NCBI GenBank assembly: GCA_964592905.1
Contig: CAZQGJ010000036.1
Span: 1-7,750, forward strand
Direction of reading: 5' to 3'
Origin: CAZQGJ01 sp964592905
GTDB lineage: Bacteria > Patescibacteriota > UBA1384 > CAYGGE01
Length of the DNA: 7,750 bases
The position numbers were made by a program, and so were the translations under genes. The notes beneath the pieces were generated by a model. That model saw only the letters and a list, made by a program, of their open reading frames with translations. It ran no database searches and was not told the DNA's origin. Of the stretch, positions 5,909 through 7,750 are shown piece after piece; the stretch's first letter is position 1, and every line of letters begins with the position of its first letter.

Positions 5909-5943
5909 GCCCCAGCCTCTGCGAGGCTGGGGCCTTGATTTTT
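5909..5943 (+). terminator. strong intrinsic terminator, plus strand
   Basis: A perfect 11-bp GC-rich stem, GCCCCAGCCTC (5909-5919) with GAGGCTGGGGC (5923-5933) around a TGC loop, is followed by CTTGATTTTT. On the opposite strand no T-run follows, so it works on plus-strand transcripts. It closes the 43-residue gene and isolates the next gene from it. Confidence 0.85.
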
Positions 5944-5968
5944 ACATCAACTTATGATTAAATATCAG
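5941..5968 (+). promoter_or_regulatory. possible promoter of the 262-residue gene
   Basis: TTTACA (5941-5946, five of six matches) is followed after 16 nt by TATCAG (5963-5968, four of six). This puts the transcription start near 5975, inside the dyad at 5970-5988. TATGAT at 5953-5958 is a better -10 on its own but has no -35 at a sensible distance. The area is AT-rich and lies between a terminator and a gene, so a promoter must be near; the exact hexamers are uncertain. Confidence 0.4.
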
Positions 5969-5969
5969 C

Positions 5970-5988
5970 ACTACAGATCGTCTGTAGT
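5970..5988. promoter_or_regulatory. perfect dyad (operator or leader hairpin) ahead of the 262-residue gene
   Basis: ACTACAGA (5970-5977) and TCTGTAGT (5981-5988) are perfect 8-base arms around TCG. The dyad sits at the predicted transcription start and 8 nt before the AAGGGA ribosome site, a position suited to a repressor operator or a small RNA hairpin. Confidence 0.5.
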
Positions 5989-5995
5989 CCTGCCT

Positions 5996-6001
5996 AAGGG
6001 A
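5996..6001 (+). promoter_or_regulatory. ribosome binding site deciding a TTG start
   Basis: AAGGGA ends 7 nt before the TTG at 6009, which is ideal spacing. It selects TTG 6009 over the internal ATG codons at 6039 and 6042, and only this start keeps the full signal peptide. Confidence 0.7.
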
Positions 6002-6008
6002 TCGCACC

Positions 6009-6797
6009 TTGAGACGTATCTTGTTACAGCTTTTCTGCATGATGGTTACCATCGTGTTTCTCCTCAGTTCAGCTTGTTCGTCAACAGCTTCGACAGCGGT
6101 GCTGTTACCGAACCACTTCATGCTCGCGTTTCGAAGTGGTTTCAACTACGCTCGTCAGGATCAGACGCGAGTCGTACTGCCGGCGGTGGTCTGTTACAGA
6201 AACCAGATCATCGGGACGGGGGTTGATCATCAGATCCTTACACCCGAGGCGCAGGCGATAGCCAAGAAAATATTGGCTATACCCGGGGTCATCAGCTGCA
6301 GTTTTAGCAATAAACCCAACACCGACTATCAGTATCTGATCGTCGAAACTGCCGAACTGTTTCCTTGCCAGCCAGAAATACGTGCCGATGCGCAACGAAT
6401 CATGGACGGCCAGGAACTGGGCAAACGACCATCTAGACCGTTGATCATCGTCATGGCTTACGATTCACAGTTTAAGCGACAAATAACTGTGGATTTCAAC
6501 CGAGAGCTGGGTCAGATTTCGGCTGAAAAGCCGATCGTTCTGCGGGCCTATCGATTGTCGACCGTAGAAGAGCGTGAGATTCTGCAACGGATCGGCACAC
6601 CTACTAGCGAGTTAGTTACAACTCTCGCGAAAGAGCTAGGGCAGGATCTGGCCACCATAGAACTCGGGCCATACCATATGTGCTTGCAGTTCTCGTTTTT
6701 CCTAACGGATCGCGAAAGAACCGAGGAAGGTACAGCCAAGCATCGAATAGATGTCATTGCTCGATTGCTTCAACAAAAGCTCGAGAAGCTCCCCTAA
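6009..6797 (+). CDS. unrecognised exported protein, probable lipoprotein
   Basis: I do not recognise a family. The 262-residue product begins MRRILLQLF, a basic start leading into a hydrophobic stretch (4-19) that ends in LLSSAC with C23, an acceptable though not ideal lipobox. It may be a lipoprotein or a protein with an ordinary signal peptide. The mature part is mixed alpha/beta: a helix TPEAQAIAKKILAIPG (78-93), a strand-like segment YQYLIVETAEL (108-118), RPLIIVMAYDS (143-153), a long helical region (about 185-213) and a charged C-terminal helix (242-260). Mature-region cysteines are C62, C97, C120 and C225, enough for two disulfides if exported. Translation starts at TTG with a good AAGGGA site 7 nt upstream. 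The gene is monocistronic, set between two strong terminators, with a perfect dyad at its predicted transcription start that suggests regulated expression. Confidence 0.8.
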   Translation: MRRILLQLFCMMVTIVFLLSSACSSTASTAVLLPNHFMLAFRSGFNYARQDQTRVVLPAVVCYRNQIIGTGVDHQILTPEAQAIAKKILAIPGVISCSFSNKPNTDYQYLIVETAELFPCQPEIRADAQRIMDGQELGKRPSRPLIIVMAYDSQFKRQITVDFNRELGQISAEKPIVLRAYRLSTVEEREILQRIGTPTSELVTTLAKELGQDLATIELGPYHMCLQFSFFLTDRERTEEGTAKHRIDVIARLLQQKLEKLP

Positions 6798-6817
6798 CCC
6801 TCTCCGAACCCTCTCCG
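6796..6817 (+). repeat. 11-bp perfect tandem duplication at the gene end
   Basis: AACCCTCTCCG occurs twice in direct succession (6796-6806, 6807-6817). The first copy begins in the TAA stop codon of the 262-residue gene. It looks like a slippage duplication in the 3' untranslated region and lies before the terminator. Confidence 0.7.
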
Positions 6818-6840
6818 ATTGAATAAGTTGGAGACAATCT

Positions 6841-6874
6841 AAACCCCCTCGCGCCAATCGGTGCGAGGGGGTTT
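6841..6874 (+). terminator. intrinsic terminator after the 262-residue gene
   Basis: AAACCCCCTCGC (6841-6852) pairs perfectly with GCGAGGGGGTTT (6863-6874). A G-U pair and two G-C pairs extend the stem to an AATC loop. The T-tract is short (TTTGTAGTTT), but the stem is very stable and stands 43 nt after the stop codon. Confidence 0.8.
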
Positions 6875-6912
6875 GTAGTTTAGGCCCTTCGACATTATTG
6901 CTCGTGTTGGTC

Positions 6913-6941
6913 TGGACAGCTCTCTCTCTTTGTGGTAATAT
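6913..6941 (+). promoter_or_regulatory. promoter of the TIM-barrel gene
   Basis: TGGACA (6913-6918, five of six) is followed by 17 nt and TAATAT (6936-6941, four of six), the latter preceded by TGG, which makes an extended -10. The predicted start near 6948 gives a leader of about 47 nt before the GTG at 6995, unlike the leaderless starts of region A. Confidence 0.65.
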
Positions 6942-6946
6942 CAACC

Positions 6947-6984
6947 GGCTCGAATCACGAGCCAACTATCGAGAGTGATCTCGA
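6947..6984 (+). promoter_or_regulatory. double-hairpin 5' leader of the TIM-barrel gene
   Basis: Two perfect 6-bp stems follow one another. GGCTCG (6947-6952) pairs with CGAGCC (6958-6963) around AATCA, and TCGAGA (6969-6974) pairs with TCTCGA (6979-6984) around GTGA. The first stands at the predicted 5' end of the mRNA and may protect it. The second ends inside the GAGGA ribosome site (6983-6987) and could limit translation. The arms share TCGA/CGAG elements, so alternative pairings between the two hairpins are possible. Confidence 0.5.
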
Positions 6985-6987
6985 GGA
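6983..6987 (+). promoter_or_regulatory. ribosome binding site for a GTG start
   Basis: GAGGA ends 7 nt before the GTG at 6995 and decides that start. Its first two bases belong to the stem of the second leader hairpin. Confidence 0.6.
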
Positions 6988-6994
6988 CTCAACC

Positions 6995-7750
6995 GTGAAC
7001 CAAGAACGGCGTGAACGTGAAATTGGCATCAGTCTAGCCTCGTTGCTACCTTGGAGCGCAGTCCGACCCGTGCGAGCCACCCTTTTTGCGAAAGAACTCG
7101 GGTTCGACTTCGTTCAAACTCTACCCTTCAGAGGTTTTGGATCGGTGAACGCTAAGCTTATCGAGCAACTGACTCAACTCCCGATACCGATTCGCTACTG
7201 CGAAGGAGCGTGGAACCAATGGGACTCTTTTGGTCAGGTCGTCACCAATCATGTCAAGAGAATAGCGGGCCCTCCGGGTTATCCAACAGCCCTCGACTAC
7301 TTGCTCTTTCCACCTGATCTAAAATGTAAGCCACTAGAGCAAGCTTTGAGTCAAATCGCAGGGGAAGACGGATCGCTACCCTACCTGATCAGCCACTCGT
7401 TTGAACCTGAGGCTGAGAATAGAGTTGAGGCAGCCAGACAGCTCGTCGAAGTCCACCGAGGTCTCGGCCTTACGGTTGAAGAGATCATCGAACTCTGCAA
7501 TCAACGCCAACAACATCGGTGTTTAGTCATCGATACGCACCATCTGCGAATGATGGACGGCAGTTGGAGGTTGGCTTTGCCCCAGCTCCTACCTTATACC
7601 CGAGCCGTTCATGTCGCTCCCCTGCGCAACACGCCTCGCGGTCAACTTTCGGAACTAGATCGATGCTTAGCCGGTACGCCGACCGAATTAGGCGAGATGA
7701 TGGAGATGATCGCCTACGTCACGCCAGATCCACCGTTCGACTACATCGTC
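6995..7750 (+). CDS. TIM-barrel protein, xylose isomerase/AP endonuclease 2-like (partial)
   Basis: The first 252 residues are open to the right edge of the window; the C-terminus is missing. The fold fits the xylose isomerase-like TIM barrel (sugar-phosphate isomerase/epimerase or endonuclease IV type). Strand-helix periodicity includes IGISLASLLPW (10-20), a KELGFDFVQTLPFRG strand and loop (33-47), PIRYCEGAWNQW (65-76), YLISHSFEP (130-138), HRCLVIDTHHLR (174-185) and RAVHVAPLR (203-211). D180 and H183 match the DxxH metal ligands common in this superfamily, and H206 sits where the next metal-ring histidine is expected. The last residues (PPFDYIV) match the barrel's final strand, so the gene probably ends soon after. 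The reaction is not determinable. The start is GTG with a GAGGA site 7 nt upstream, behind its own promoter and a structured leader; there is no sign of co-transcription with the gene before it. Confidence 0.75.
   Translation, partial: MNQERREREIGISLASLLPWSAVRPVRATLFAKELGFDFVQTLPFRGFGSVNAKLIEQLTQLPIPIRYCEGAWNQWDSFGQVVTNHVKRIAGPPGYPTALDYLLFPPDLKCKPLEQALSQIAGEDGSLPYLISHSFEPEAENRVEAARQLVEVHRGLGLTVEEIIELCNQRQQHRCLVIDTHHLRMMDGSWRLALPQLLPYTRAVHVAPLRNTPRGQLSELDRCLAGTPTELGEMMEMIAYVTPDPPFDYIV

Noticed and set aside
5618..5943. Integration of a mobile element at the tRNA-Gly 3' end
   Set aside because: No integrase, no repeated copy of the tRNA 3' end and no transposon inverted repeats are visible in the window.
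5954..6226. Plus-strand 90-codon frame starting at ATG 5954
   Set aside because: It lacks a ribosome site, overlaps the signal-peptide-encoding frame at 6009 and ends in a poorly protein-like sequence.
6702..6965. Minus-strand 87-codon frame across the terminator at 6841-6874
   Set aside because: It reads through a strong hairpin and the promoter of the next gene and has no recognisable features.

Overview
The window looks like a piece of bacterial chromosome. It has intermediate GC, the standard genetic code (UGA is used as a stop, and the only tRNA is an ordinary tRNA-Gly UCC with an encoded CCA end), tight minus-strand gene packing and sparse Shine-Dalgarno sites. The exported fibronectin-type-III protein next to a MacB-like ABC pair resembles Candidate Phyla Radiation (Patescibacteria) genomes. 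That placement is an inference from style; no phylogenetic marker here settles it.

Region A (1-4995, minus strand) reads as one transcription direction in the order fn3 protein, ABC ATPase, FtsX/MacB-type permease, phosphoglycerate kinase (pgk), trigger factor (tig, cut by the window edge). Gaps are 11 nt, 69 nt, an 8-nt overlap and 31 nt. The ATPase and permease form a type VII (mechanotransmission) ABC unit, and the secreted four-domain protein ahead of them is its likely partner or substrate. Pgk and tig are housekeeping genes carried behind it. A promoter sits directly against the fn3 start codon and another against the tig start codon, with identical geometry (6 nt between -10 and ATG). 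Both predict leaderless mRNAs. The tig -35 hexamer contains the pgk stop codon.

Region B (5081-5732, minus strand) is a tRNA-Gly(UCC) gene followed 19 nt later by a NUDIX hydrolase gene. A good sigma-70-like promoter lies ahead of the tRNA and an intrinsic terminator follows the NUDIX gene, so the two probably share a transcript.

Region C (5755-7750, plus strand) holds three genes. The first is a 43-codon membrane or lipopeptide gene closed by its own strong terminator. The second is an unrecognised 262-residue putative lipoprotein that starts at TTG behind a good ribosome binding site and a perfect dyad, and it also ends in a strong terminator. The third is a TIM-barrel (xylose-isomerase/AP-endonuclease-2-like) protein running off the right edge; its 5' leader holds two successive hairpins, the second touching the ribosome binding site.

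The most interesting points are the matched leaderless promoters, the tRNA-NUDIX transcript, the unusual active-site substitutions in Pgk, the short Cys-containing membrane peptide with a dedicated terminator, and the double-hairpin leader of the TIM-barrel gene. No CRISPR array, insertion sequence or phage gene was seen.
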